From: Sulfurospirillum sp.
Lineage (GTDB): Bacteria; Campylobacterota; Campylobacteria; Campylobacterales; Sulfurospirillaceae
Direction of reading: 5' to 3'
Length of the DNA: 64,000 nucleotides
Assembly (NCBI GenBank): GCA_014859685.1
Contig: JACUTU010000001.1
Coordinates: 62,001 to 126,000, forward strand
Positions 1 through 6,812 of this stretch are shown piece after piece. Position 1 is the first letter of the stretch, and the number at the start of each line of letters is the position of its first letter. Made by a program: the position numbers and the translations under genes. The notes beneath the pieces are model-generated. The model ran no database searches and was not told the DNA's origin. It worked only from the letters and a program-made list of their open reading frames with translations.

Positions 1-687
1 ATACAAGCGATAAAGCCCTTTATATCAAGCTTTTTAGCAGCAGAACCACTTGATTTTGCGACACTTCGCACCATCGGCATTGCATGTGAAAAAGCAATGC
101 TCAAAGCGACACATGGCATCAACACACACAAGGGTATGATCTTTTGTCTCGCACTTTTTTGTGGTGCTATCCAACAGTTACAAAAAAGAGGGGAAAAGCT
201 TACATGTAAGCACATGCAAGAACAAATAAAATTGCTTGCCAAAAATCTTGTCAAAAAAGATCTCATTGATCAAAACCAACATAGTGCAGGTGCGAGATAT
301 TTTGCTCATAGTGGACATGCCGGCATCAGACAATACGCCCAAGAAGGCTTTATGATAGTCTTTGCAGGAAGTGTGCCATTTTTTCAAAAACAAAGCCAAT
401 ACCATGAACAATCACACGCCCTCAAACTTACCATGCTCTGGCTCATGGCAAATCTCATCGACACAACACTCTATGCAAGAGGCGGCGATGCAGCGCTTTT
501 ATATGTACAACAAAAAGCAAAAGATTTGCTTACATGTAAGTACAAAAACGAAAAAGAACTTAATGCAAAACTTTATGAATTTGATGCCGATCTCATAGCT
601 AAAAACCTCTCAGCAGGAGGCAGCGCAGACCTCCTAGCCCTCACATGGCTAGCCAGCAAACTTCTTGAGGATGAGACCAAGAATTAA
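1..687 (+). CDS. citG: CitG/MdcB-type triphosphoribosyl-dephospho-CoA synthase, 5' truncated by window edge
   Basis: The reading frame is open from base 1 and gives 228 residues to the TAA at 685-687; the N-terminus lies outside the window. The family makes 2'-(5''-triphosphoribosyl)-3'-dephospho-CoA from ATP and dephospho-CoA, the precursor of the prosthetic group of citrate lyase or malonate decarboxylase acyl carrier subunits. Seen here: G-x-x-C-E-x-x-M followed by ATHGINTHKG, close to the family motif aTgGVNTHKG, then a hydrophobic helix, and near the C-terminus the stretch LSAGGSADLLALTW typical of the family. No lyase subunits are in view, so the substrate complex is unknown. Two copies of TTACATGTAA (200 and 530) are each read as Leu-Thr-Cys-Lys. 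Family assignment is confident; the pathway is inference. Confidence 0.86.
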   Translation: MQAIKPFISSFLAAEPLDFATLRTIGIACEKAMLKATHGINTHKGMIFCLALFCGAIQQLQKRGEKLTCKHMQEQIKLLAKNLVKKDLIDQNQHSAGARYFAHSGHAGIRQYAQEGFMIVFAGSVPFFQKQSQYHEQSHALKLTMLWLMANLIDTTLYARGGDAALLYVQQKAKDLLTCKYKNEKELNAKLYEFDADLIAKNLSAGGSADLLALTWLASKLLEDETKN

Positions 688-698
688 TGGGGACAGAG

Positions 699-757
699 AA
701 TTAATGGGGACAGGCTACTTTTTTATAAATCAAAAAAGTAGCCTGTCCCCATTAATT
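699..757. repeat. REP-like element, full 26-bp inverted repeat
   Basis: Arms at 699-724 and 732-757 are perfectly complementary over 26 bp around a 7-nt loop. The core is AATGGGGACAGGCTAC followed by a T run, and its complement. A partial direct repeat of the left end (GAATTAATGGGGACAG) lies just before at 681-696, overlapping the citG stop. The same core recurs at 2420, 3083 and 6751. I recall this AATGGGGACAGGCTAC/GTAGCCTGTCCCC motif as a REP-type palindrome associated with Y1 (RAYT) transposases in many proteobacteria; no such transposase is in this window. It may also end citG transcription. Confidence 0.85.
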
Positions 758-804
758 TCCCATTTGGTATAAATAGCTCAGCCTTTTTCATAATACTAAA
801 ATTA

Positions 805-857
805 TGCCATATTTGACATATATAATTATAAATACTATAATTAAGTCAAATATGGCA
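805..857. promoter_or_regulatory. 13-bp inverted repeat, probable HipB operator
   Basis: TGCCATATTTGAC at 805-817 and GTCAAATATGGCA at 845-857 are perfect inverted copies separated by 27 nt of AT-rich sequence that includes TATAAT-like hexamers. The right arm ends 9 nt before the hipB ATG. The position is what an autoregulated antitoxin operator would have, and the spacing would let two HipB dimers flank the promoter. The dyad is seen directly; the function is inferred. Confidence 0.7.
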
Positions 858-866
858 GGAATAACA

Positions 867-1127
867 ATGAAGAAAATAAATAGCACTGATGAATTAGGAT
901 TAGAAATACAAAAAATTAGAAAAGAACAAAAAATGTCAAGAAAATCTTTAGCACGACTAGCTGGTGTATCCGAACGAACTATTAGTCGGCTTGAAAATGG
1001 TGAATTAATTGATGTTGGCATCACTAAAATATTTTTCATCCTTGATATTCTAAATAGAGCAATCGAAATTACATCAAGCAGTAGAATTTTAACACTTGAT
1101 GAGCTCAACCAAGGGAAGACATATTGA
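867..1127 (+). CDS. hipB: HipB-like antitoxin / XRE-family repressor
   Basis: 86-residue helix-turn-helix protein. The HTH covers residues about 12-60, with QKMSRKSLARLAGVSERTIS as the helix-turn-helix core followed by the XRE signature RLENGE. The start is placed at ATG 867 because AGGA lies 6 nt upstream; an earlier ATG at 804 would put the operator arms inside the coding region and has no ribosome site. The product should bind the dyad at 805-857, repress the operon and neutralise HipA. The stop TGA (1125-1127) overlaps a possible TTG start of hipA, the usual coupling of antitoxin and toxin. It lies between REP-like copies and is probably a mobile cassette. Confidence 0.8.
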   Translation: MKKINSTDELGLEIQKIRKEQKMSRKSLARLAGVSERTISRLENGELIDVGITKIFFILDILNRAIEITSSSRILTLDELNQGKTY

Positions 1128-2344
1128 CCATGAAAAAATTAAAAATCTTTTCAAATAAAAATGAGATAGGAAAATTAATTTTTGACAAAAAATTTGAATA
1201 CTCTTATAACGATAATCCCTCGACTCTTCTATCTATTACCATGCCTAATCGACCCCTTTCATATGTAAGTGATTCAATCCCACCTATTTTTGAAATGAAT
1301 CTCCCCGAAGGTGCACTGAAAGAAAAAATAAAAAATCATTTTGGAAAAATAGAACCAGTTAATGATGTAAGACTGCTTGAAATAATTGGCCCCTATGTTT
1401 TAGGAAGAATTAAAGCAGGCTCAGCTAGTGATATGCAAGAAACTCAAATAAAATTAAATGAATTGCTTGAACCAAAAGAGGGATACTTTGAAAGTATTAT
1501 GGAAAAATTTGCTATTCGCTCAGGAATTTCAGGCGTACAACCAAAACTTTTAGTAGATATTAAAGATGCTAGAACATTAAAACTAGAACACTATATTGTT
1601 AAATCTTGGACAGATGAGTACCCTGAGTTGGCACTCAATGAATACTTTTGTATGAGTGCATGTAAAAAAGCAGGACTTAGTACTCCCAATTTTTATTTAA
1701 GCAATGATCGAAAAATGTTTATTATGAAGCGATTTGACTTTGAAGAAAATGGCGACTATTTAGGGTTTGAAGATATGTGTGTCTTGCTTGGTAAAAATAC
1801 AGATGAAAAATACAATGCAAGTTATGAAGATGTTGCTAAAGCATTCAAAAACATAACGGGCTCTAAAAAAGATATGCATCAATTTTTTAAAGCACTAATA
1901 ATGAATCATTTGCTAAGAAATGGAGATGGTCATTTAAAAAATTATGGTGTAGTGTATAAAAAATACCCTGAAATAAATGATATTCAGATGGCTCCAATCT
2001 ATGATGTTGTATCAACAGCGGTTTATTTACCAAAAGATGTACCTGCCTTAAAAATGTCAGGAAGCAAAATATGGTGGAAGCTAAAAACATATGAAAAATT
2101 TGGAGTTAATACTTGCAAGTTAACAAAAAAGGAAATAATAGCCATTGTTGAAGAATGTGAGAAAGCGGTGCTGAGTACAATCGTGGATGCATTAAACTAT
2201 AAAGAAAAACATCCAGAATGTGAAAATTTCATTAATGTGCTTATTGGCACATGGCTAACATCATTACATACAAATGAAAATCACTATAAAGCCATAGCAA
2301 ATGAAGCAAACCAGCCATTGAGTTCTCAAAAATATTTAATATAA
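1124..2344 (+). CDS. hipA: HipA-family serine/threonine kinase toxin
   Basis: 406 residues if read from TTG 1124 (5 nt after GGGAAG), or 404 from ATG 1130. HipA kinases phosphorylate glutamyl-tRNA synthetase or similar targets and induce growth arrest and persistence. Seen: the N-terminal HipA domain; SGVQPKLL near residue 136 (ATP-loop region, usually SGAQPK); the catalytic loop NGDGHLKNYG near residue 266 containing N-x-D-x-H-x-K-N; and PIYDVVST near 291 supplying the metal-binding Asp. All catalytic residues are present, so the toxin looks active. It follows hipB with overlap and ends just before a half REP copy. The target cannot be told from the sequence. Confidence 0.88.
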   Translation: MTMKKLKIFSNKNEIGKLIFDKKFEYSYNDNPSTLLSITMPNRPLSYVSDSIPPIFEMNLPEGALKEKIKNHFGKIEPVNDVRLLEIIGPYVLGRIKAGSASDMQETQIKLNELLEPKEGYFESIMEKFAIRSGISGVQPKLLVDIKDARTLKLEHYIVKSWTDEYPELALNEYFCMSACKKAGLSTPNFYLSNDRKMFIMKRFDFEENGDYLGFEDMCVLLGKNTDEKYNASYEDVAKAFKNITGSKKDMHQFFKALIMNHLLRNGDGHLKNYGVVYKKYPEINDIQMAPIYDVVSTAVYLPKDVPALKMSGSKIWWKLKTYEKFGVNTCKLTKKEIIAIVEECEKAVLSTIVDALNYKEKHPECENFINVLIGTWLTSLHTNENHYKAIANEANQPLSSQKYLI

Positions 2345-2419
2345 ACAAAAAGCTCTGTAGCGGGTACATTGCCTACTAATGAGCATTGGTATGCAAATTT
2401 TACAAACAGTAGATGTTAT

Positions 2420-2443
2420 AAAAAAGTAGCCTGTCCCCATTAA
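2420..2443. repeat. REP-like element, half copy
   Basis: Contains the right arm only: an A run, then GTAGCCTGTCCCCATTAA, matching the right arms at 732-757 and 6782-6804. No left arm is found nearby. It sits between the hipA stop and the toxin stop at 2450, on the boundary of two cassettes. Confidence 0.8.
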
Positions 2444-2449
2444 CCCCGA

Positions 2450-2743
2450 TTAATCTAAATTTTTATAAGCACTCTCACGAGTAGTTACATGTAAAACCAA
2501 AATCACAAGCTTATTTTCGTATTTTTTATATATCAATCTATACATACGAAGTTTTAAGCGGTAGATAATCTCTTTTTGACCTTTAAGCTTTTTTATCTTG
2601 CCAGATTGCATAAGAGATTTTTCATATTCTGCATTAAAATTTTGAGCAAAATCATATAAAGAATCACGAATAAAAGTTATATCAGCTTTATCAATAACTT
2701 TAAAATCTTTCTTTACAGTAGTAGCAAAATCAATTTCGTACAT
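2450..2743 (-). CDS. RelE/ParE-superfamily toxin
   Basis: 97 residues from ATG 2743, which overlaps the end of the upstream antitoxin gene by 14 nt; a longer reading from 2770 would lie mostly inside the antitoxin and is not preferred. The family consists of small ribosome-dependent mRNA interferases (RelE) or gyrase poisons (ParE). Seen: an N-terminal beta/helix start with ATTVKKDFKVID, a lysine-rich middle (KIKKLKGQ), then YRLKLRMYRLIYKKYENK and a final strand ending VTTRESAYKN, the usual R-x-x-x-Y close. The copy of TTACATGTAA at 2485 lies inside the gene and supplies Leu-His-Val in the last beta strand. RelE versus ParE cannot be decided by eye. Confidence 0.75.
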   Translation of the reverse strand: MYEIDFATTVKKDFKVIDKADITFIRDSLYDFAQNFNAEYEKSLMQSGKIKKLKGQKEIIYRLKLRMYRLIYKKYENKLVILVLHVTTRESAYKNLD

Positions 2744-2960
2744 CCAAACCCAATTCTTTAAAAAATTCATCCATAGAAACAGTTTTAAAATGAGGATCGT
2801 TAAGCCTTTTTTCTGCTACTCTTATATCAAGATAATCAAAGTACATCTCAAGAGCAGAAGCGATAATGTGACTTTTTTTCTCATTCAACTCTTCAGCATA
2901 GCGAGTTATATCATTGTTTAAAGAAGTAGGTAGTGTGATGTTTAATCTAGTAGTATTCAT
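2730..2960 (-). CDS. Ribbon-helix-helix (CopG-like) antitoxin
   Basis: 76 residues. The N-terminus TTRLNITLPTSLNNDITRYA is a classic ribbon-helix-helix: one basic/hydrophobic strand followed by two helices, with an acidic C-terminal tail (MDEFFKELGLD) that would wrap the toxin. The start is firm: AAGGAG precedes the ATG on the minus strand. A perfect 16-bp palindrome lies 22-37 nt upstream and is the likely operator. The gene overlaps its toxin by 14 nt, so the pair is co-translated. As in other RHH antitoxins, it should bind the operator as a dimer and neutralise the toxin. Confidence 0.78.
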   Translation of the reverse strand: MNTTRLNITLPTSLNNDITRYAEELNEKKSHIIASALEMYFDYLDIRVAEKRLNDPHFKTVSMDEFFKELGLDVRN

Positions 2961-2981
2961 AGTTTTGTCACTCCTTTTTAT

Positions 2982-2997
2982 GTGTATAATTATACAC
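2982..2997. promoter_or_regulatory. 16-bp palindromic operator with -10-like core
   Basis: GTGTATAATTATACAC is a perfect palindrome and contains TATAAT on both strands, so repressor binding would cover the -10 element of the toxin-antitoxin promoter. It lies directly upstream of the RHH antitoxin. Confidence 0.7.
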
Positions 2998-3082
2998 TAT
3001 TTTTAAACAATAAGGGGTGCGACTTTTTCGAATCCTATATAAAGCATTACAAAAGGTGGGACATATACAATTGCAGTATGTC

Positions 3083-3104
3083 AAAAAGTAGCCTGTCCCC
3101 ATTA
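3083..3104. repeat. REP-like element, half copy
   Basis: A run then GTAGCCTGTCCCCATTA, the same right arm and orientation as at 2420. It lies between the antitoxin operator and the end of the SGNH-like gene at 3139, again at a cassette boundary. The rest of 3000-3138 shows no gene. Confidence 0.78.
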
Positions 3105-3138
3105 TTCTCCATTTAAATTAATTGCTATTGTACACATT

Positions 3139-4242
3139 TTAATTTGAAAAGTTGGGACGAGAAAAATTTATTTTATTTAAACACTCAGAAGAAGCGTGCA
3201 TAAAATCTAAAAACTCATTATTATGACAACCAACCTTAGATGGATAAAAAGAACCATAGAGATTCACTTTATATTTATTTGACAATTCTATTACTAAATT
3301 TTCCATAGTCTCAATATGCTTGACTGGCTTAGTTACCCCTGCTTTAAAAACATTTGGATGATAAGGAGTTAAGATAAAATTCACTTCGATACCATCTTTT
3401 TGAAACAGTTGAATCAATTTTTCAAACAATACCAAAGCCTGAGTCTCATACATATTACCACTAATTTTATAATCTCCGCCACCAATTTTTATAGTTTTGA
3501 TTACATTTTTAAACTTCACAATATCAGCGCTAGAATATAAATGACTTCCATCTTTTAGTTTAAGAGGTTCTTTATATCCATGCTCAAAAATGTATGACTC
3601 ATTCGGAAATTCAATTTGAGATGTTTTAAATGTAAATTTTATCTCCTTCATGCTCGTCAATAAATATTCTAGGTTAAAAAGATTTTTGAAAAGCGAAAGC
3701 TCGTAGCCATAGTTATTGCGCTCTTTCTTTTTACCCTCAAGCGTACTTAAAAAATTGTTATATTGAAATTGATGCATCAAATATCTTGTGTCCATATTGA
3801 ACTTAAATGTCCAAGGGTCTATGCCGATAAAAATCTTTTTTGGCATTTTTTGGTTTGTTAAAGCAATGTCTGAAAATACAAATAAATCTTCTATGCTCCC
3901 TCCACTAACACCGAGGTTTAAAAGTTTCGGACAAACTTGTTCAATATTTCCTATATTTCTAACTTGAGAAATTTGCATAATATGGCTTGAACCAAATACC
4001 GCGCAATCAAAATTTCCAGCATATTTTGCCATAGATGCCTTAACAACTCTTTCATTCCATCCAGTGGCAACAAGACCATTTTCGGAGCTAAATAATGCCT
4101 CAGAGTAAGCATCAGCGTTGCTAGAAAAGTATTTTTTCAAATATATATAGCCAGGATCAACCACATAATTCACACCGCCGACAAATCCAACAATCAAAAA
4201 CGCAAACAGTCCAACAAAAGCTATAAATTTTTTACTACTCAT
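3139..4242 (-). CDS. SGNH/DltD-like membrane-anchored partner of an O-acyltransferase
   Basis: 367 residues. Residues about 5-25 form a hydrophobic signal anchor, so the rest should be periplasmic. An SGNH hydrolase pattern is visible: FGSSHIMQIS (nucleophile serine block) near residue 85, NLGVSGGSIED (block II Gly) near 110, GIDPWTF, and near the C-terminus FLDFMHAS with the D-x-x-H catalytic pair. Proteins of this kind (DltD, AlgX/AlgJ, PatB) work with an MBOAT protein to transfer acetyl or other acyl groups to extracellular polymers. The MBOAT gene lies 8 nt upstream in the same orientation. The acceptor polymer is unknown; no polysaccharide genes flank the pair. Confidence 0.68.
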   Translation of the reverse strand: MSSKKFIAFVGLFAFLIVGFVGGVNYVVDPGYIYLKKYFSSNADAYSEALFSSENGLVATGWNERVVKASMAKYAGNFDCAVFGSSHIMQISQVRNIGNIEQVCPKLLNLGVSGGSIEDLFVFSDIALTNQKMPKKIFIGIDPWTFKFNMDTRYLMHQFQYNNFLSTLEGKKKERNNYGYELSLFKNLFNLEYLLTSMKEIKFTFKTSQIEFPNESYIFEHGYKEPLKLKDGSHLYSSADIVKFKNVIKTIKIGGGDYKISGNMYETQALVLFEKLIQLFQKDGIEVNFILTPYHPNVFKAGVTKPVKHIETMENLVIELSNKYKVNLYGSFYPSKVGCHNNEFLDFMHASSECLNKINFSRPNFSN

Positions 4243-4250
4243 TAAAAACC

Positions 4251-5711
4251 TTAAAAATTAAAATATAAAAATTCGCTCACTTTTGTAAGCGATAAGATGC
4301 CAAATGAGAGCAAAAACGCAGTAAAAACCGCGACTTTTTTATTTGGAGTGAAAGATTTCATTTTTTGCATTGAGTTTTTGAAAAGTAAAACAAGCGCCAA
4401 TGTTCCCAATATCCACGCAATAGTCATTTTTGAGCCACTAATATTCTCAAACATTCCTGCAAAGGTAATTCCATATTGAGTTAAAAAACCTAGTTTTGAT
4501 TGCAACATTGGGTGTAAAACTACATTATCCAAACTAACCATCCCACCTAAAACTTTCACTGCATCCTCCCACTCTTTAGCTCTAAAAAATACCCAAGAGA
4601 TATTGATAAAGTTAAAAGTTATGAGCCAAGCTAGCCAACTCCATAATTTAAAGCCTATTTTTTGCCATAGCCTATGAAGCACCAAAGCTATCCCATGTAA
4701 AAATCCCCAAAATACAAAAGTCCAAGCAGCTCCGTGCCACAATCCTCCAAGTAAAAATGTGATAAGAAGATTGTTGTATGTTCCAAAATTCCCTTTACGA
4801 TTTCCGCCAAGTGGGATGTAGATATAGTCTTTTAAAAATCTACTAAGTGTGATATGCCATCTTCTCCAAAAGTCCTGAATATCAATAGCTTTGTATGGAC
4901 TGTTGAAGTTTATGGGTAGTTTAATATTAAAAAGTAGTGCAGCCCCTATCGCCATATCTGTATATCCACTAAAATCAAAATAAAGTTGAAAAGTATACGA
5001 TAAACTTGTAGCCCACGCTTCAAAGAGTGCAAGAATAGTTGCATTGTCAAAACCAGCTGTTGCCCACACTGCAAATGTATCAGCTATAACTACTTTTTTA
5101 AATAATCCTATAGAAAATATAAAAAGTCCTAAAGCAATATTTCGGTAGTTTTTTACTTTGTTCCATTTGGATGCAAATTGTGGCATCATCTCCTTATGAT
5201 GAACAATTGGTCCGGCGATAAGCTGAGGAAAAAATGTCACAAAAATCGCATAGTTTAAAAAATCATACTCTTTTGTTTCTCCTCTGTAGCTATCTACCAA
5301 ATAAGCTATTTGTTGAAATGTAAAAAAGCTGATTGCTAGCGGCAAGGCTAAATGAAGCAACTCAAACCCACTTTTCGTAGCAAGATTGATATTGGTTATA
5401 AAGAAATCACTGTATTTGAAGTATCCTAAAAGTGCTAGATTTCCCACTATCCCAAATGTAAGGAGTTGTTTTTTACTTATCTTTTTTTGCTCTTTAGTTT
5501 GTGTCATAGAATTTCCTATGATAAAATTTAAAAGCATACTCGCTAGTATCAAAGGAAGATAAACGATATTCCACCAACTATAAAAAAATAGTGATGCAAA
5601 TACTAAAAAACCTTTTGAAGCAGTGGCAAGTCGTTTTGAGTTAAGATAAAAATATATAAAAAATGTAATTGGTAAAAATAAAAAGATAAATTCGTAGGAG
5701 TTAAAGAGCAT
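4251..5711 (-). CDS. MBOAT-family O-acyltransferase (AlgI/DltB-like)
   Basis: 486 residues with about 11-13 hydrophobic segments, a usual length for AlgI/DltB. These proteins carry acyl groups across the inner membrane for esterification of exported polymers. Seen: the N-terminal LFNSYEFIFLFLPITFFIYF typical of the family; FWRRWHITLSRFLKDYIYIP and GGNRKG in the middle; and LLGGLWHGAAWTFVFWGFLH holding the invariant catalytic histidine. It is transcribed divergently from the small HTH gene, sharing an intergenic region with two inverted repeats, and is followed after 8 nt by its SGNH partner. It lies in the REP-bounded accessory zone, so it may be a transferred surface-modification cassette. 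Confidence 0.85.
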   Translation of the reverse strand: MLFNSYEFIFLFLPITFFIYFYLNSKRLATASKGFLVFASLFFYSWWNIVYLPLILASMLLNFIIGNSMTQTKEQKKISKKQLLTFGIVGNLALLGYFKYSDFFITNINLATKSGFELLHLALPLAISFFTFQQIAYLVDSYRGETKEYDFLNYAIFVTFFPQLIAGPIVHHKEMMPQFASKWNKVKNYRNIALGLFIFSIGLFKKVVIADTFAVWATAGFDNATILALFEAWATSLSYTFQLYFDFSGYTDMAIGAALLFNIKLPINFNSPYKAIDIQDFWRRWHITLSRFLKDYIYIPLGGNRKGNFGTYNNLLITFLLGGLWHGAAWTFVFWGFLHGIALVLHRLWQKIGFKLWSWLAWLITFNFINISWVFFRAKEWEDAVKVLGGMVSLDNVVLHPMLQSKLGFLTQYGITFAGMFENISGSKMTIAWILGTLALVLLFKNSMQKMKSFTPNKKVAVFTAFLLSFGILSLTKVSEFLYFNF

Positions 5712-5755
5712 CTGTTCCTCAATTTTTAAGTTTTTTAGAAAATAGTTTTCGATTA

Positions 5756-5839
5756 TATATGATTAAAGCAAAATATTTGCTTTAAAAGTATAAAAAAAGA
5801 TATATATTTGCGAATTTGAGTAACAGAATTAATCATATA
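5756..5839. promoter_or_regulatory. Nested inverted repeats in the MBOAT/HTH intergenic region
   Basis: TATATGATTAA at 5756-5766 and TTAATCATATA at 5829-5839 are perfect 11-bp inverted copies. Inside them, TTAAAGCAAA (5763-5772) and TTTGCTTTAA (5776-5785) form a 10-bp stem with a 3-nt loop. The stretch lies between the divergent MBOAT (start 5711) and HTH (start 5850) genes. This suggests a shared operator, possibly for the HTH protein. Confidence 0.5.
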
Positions 5840-5849
5840 AAATTTTTTT

Positions 5850-6050
5850 ATGAAATTAACTCAACAAGACATGGCAAGATTGCTAAATATTACGCCGATG
5901 ACACTTAGAAACTGGCGAAAAGAAAAACCTTATTTGTATGACATAATCATAAAAGGCTTTGCGTTTGAAGAGGCTGTTAAAAAAACGCAACAAAATGCCG
6001 ATGAGCTAAAAGCTTTGGAAGAGCAGTTTCAAACGAAAAAGATGCATTGA
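5850..6050 (+). CDS. Small helix-turn-helix protein
   Basis: 66 residues. The N-terminal half, TQQDMARLLNITPMTLRNWR, is a clear helix-turn-helix of the phage/MerR-like small type; the C-terminal half is a charged helix (NADELKALEEQFQTKK). There is no good Shine-Dalgarno before the ATG at 5850, which weakens the start. It lies 55 nt before vapB and could act on the inverted repeats at 5756-5839. Function is unknown; a local transcription regulator is the simplest reading. Confidence 0.55.
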   Translation: MKLTQQDMARLLNITPMTLRNWRKEKPYLYDIIIKGFAFEEAVKKTQQNADELKALEEQFQTKKMH

Positions 6051-6063
6051 CAAAATAACTCAA

Positions 6064-6091
6064 AAAGTATATACTTTAAAATATATACTTT
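6064..6091. promoter_or_regulatory. vapBC operator: palindrome plus direct repeat
   Basis: AAAGTATATACTTT (6064-6077) is a perfect palindrome, and TATATACTTT occurs twice (6068-6077 and 6082-6091) at a 14-bp period. The repeats end 14 nt before the vapB ATG, and ACAAGGAG lies between. The position fits binding of the VapB/VapBC complex for autoregulation. Confidence 0.6.
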
Positions 6092-6105
6092 TACAAGGAG
6101 ATGTC

Positions 6106-6345
6106 ATGAGCGCTGTCGCAAAACTGTTTAAAAATGGTCAAAGCCAAGCGGTGAGATTGCCAAAAGGGTTTCGATTTGAGAATCAAGAAGAACTTTTTAT
6201 AAAAAGAGTAGAAGATGGCATTATTTTGATGCCAAAAAACGACAAAAGCGTGTGGGATCATATGTTTGATAGACTTGATGAATTTTCTGATGATTTTATG
6301 CAAACAAGAGTACAACCAGTGCAAAAAAGAGAGAATTTATTTTGA
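6106..6345 (+). CDS. vapB: VapB-type antitoxin (AbrB/SpoVT fold)
   Basis: 79 residues. The N-terminus SAVAKLFKNGQSQAVRLPKG is the swapped-hairpin AbrB fold of VapB antitoxins (A-K-x-F-x-N-G-x-S-Q-A-V-R-L-P), followed by an acidic and hydrophobic tail that binds the toxin (residues about 45-79). AAGGAG lies 6 nt before the ATG. The stop TGA overlaps the TTG start of vapC. It should neutralise VapC and bind the repeats at 6064-6091. Confidence 0.85.
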   Translation: MSAVAKLFKNGQSQAVRLPKGFRFENQEELFIKRVEDGIILMPKNDKSVWDHMFDRLDEFSDDFMQTRVQPVQKRENLF

Positions 6346-6743
6346 AAAAGCAGATGCTTGACACCAATATCTGCATCTATATCATCAAAAATAAGCCGCA
6401 AAATGCGAGAGAAAAATTTAAAGAGTTTGATGTAGGCGATTTGGTTCTCTCAAACATCACGGTAAGTGAACTTTACTATGGGGCATATAAAAGTGAGCAT
6501 GTAGCAAAAAATCTTTTAGCGTTGGAGCATTTTCTAAAACCCTTTGATATTTTAGAATACGGCATAAAAGCCTCTGTTGCCTATGGAAAAATAAGAGCAG
6601 ATTTGGAAAAAAGAGGGCAAACTATAGGTGGTCTTGATATGATGATAGCCGCCCATGCGCTTTGTCACAACATGACACTTGTAACAAATAACACAAAAGA
6701 GTTTCAAAGAATAAAAGAGTTAGAACTTGATAACTGGGTGTGA
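6342..6743 (+). CDS. vapC: VapC PIN-domain ribonuclease toxin
   Basis: 133 residues from TTG 6342, which overlaps the vapB stop; ATG 6354 is an alternative. VapC toxins cut specific sites in tRNA or rRNA. The PIN domain acidic residues are all visible: MLDTNICIYII (first Asp), ITVSELYYGA (Glu), and GGLDMMIAAHAL with VTNNTKEF (third and fourth acidic positions). Length is normal for the family and there is no damage, so the module looks intact. A full REP-like palindrome follows 8 nt after the stop. Confidence 0.9.
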   Translation: MKKQMLDTNICIYIIKNKPQNAREKFKEFDVGDLVLSNITVSELYYGAYKSEHVAKNLLALEHFLKPFDILEYGIKASVAYGKIRADLEKRGQTIGGLDMMIAAHALCHNMTLVTNNTKEFQRIKELELDNWV

Positions 6744-6750
6744 ATAAAAT

Positions 6751-6804
6751 TAATGGGGACAGGCTACTTTTTTATGAAATCAAAAAAGTAGCCTGTCCCC
6801 ATTA
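6751..6804. repeat. REP-like element, full 23-bp inverted repeat
   Basis: TAATGGGGACAGGCTAC plus T run (6751-6773) is perfectly complementary to 6782-6804 around an 8-nt loop. It is nearly identical to the element at 699-757 (loops ATAAATC and ATGAAATC). It lies between vapC and the convergent glnS end, closing the accessory zone, and may double as a two-way terminator. Confidence 0.85.
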
Positions 6805-6812
6805 TTTTTATT

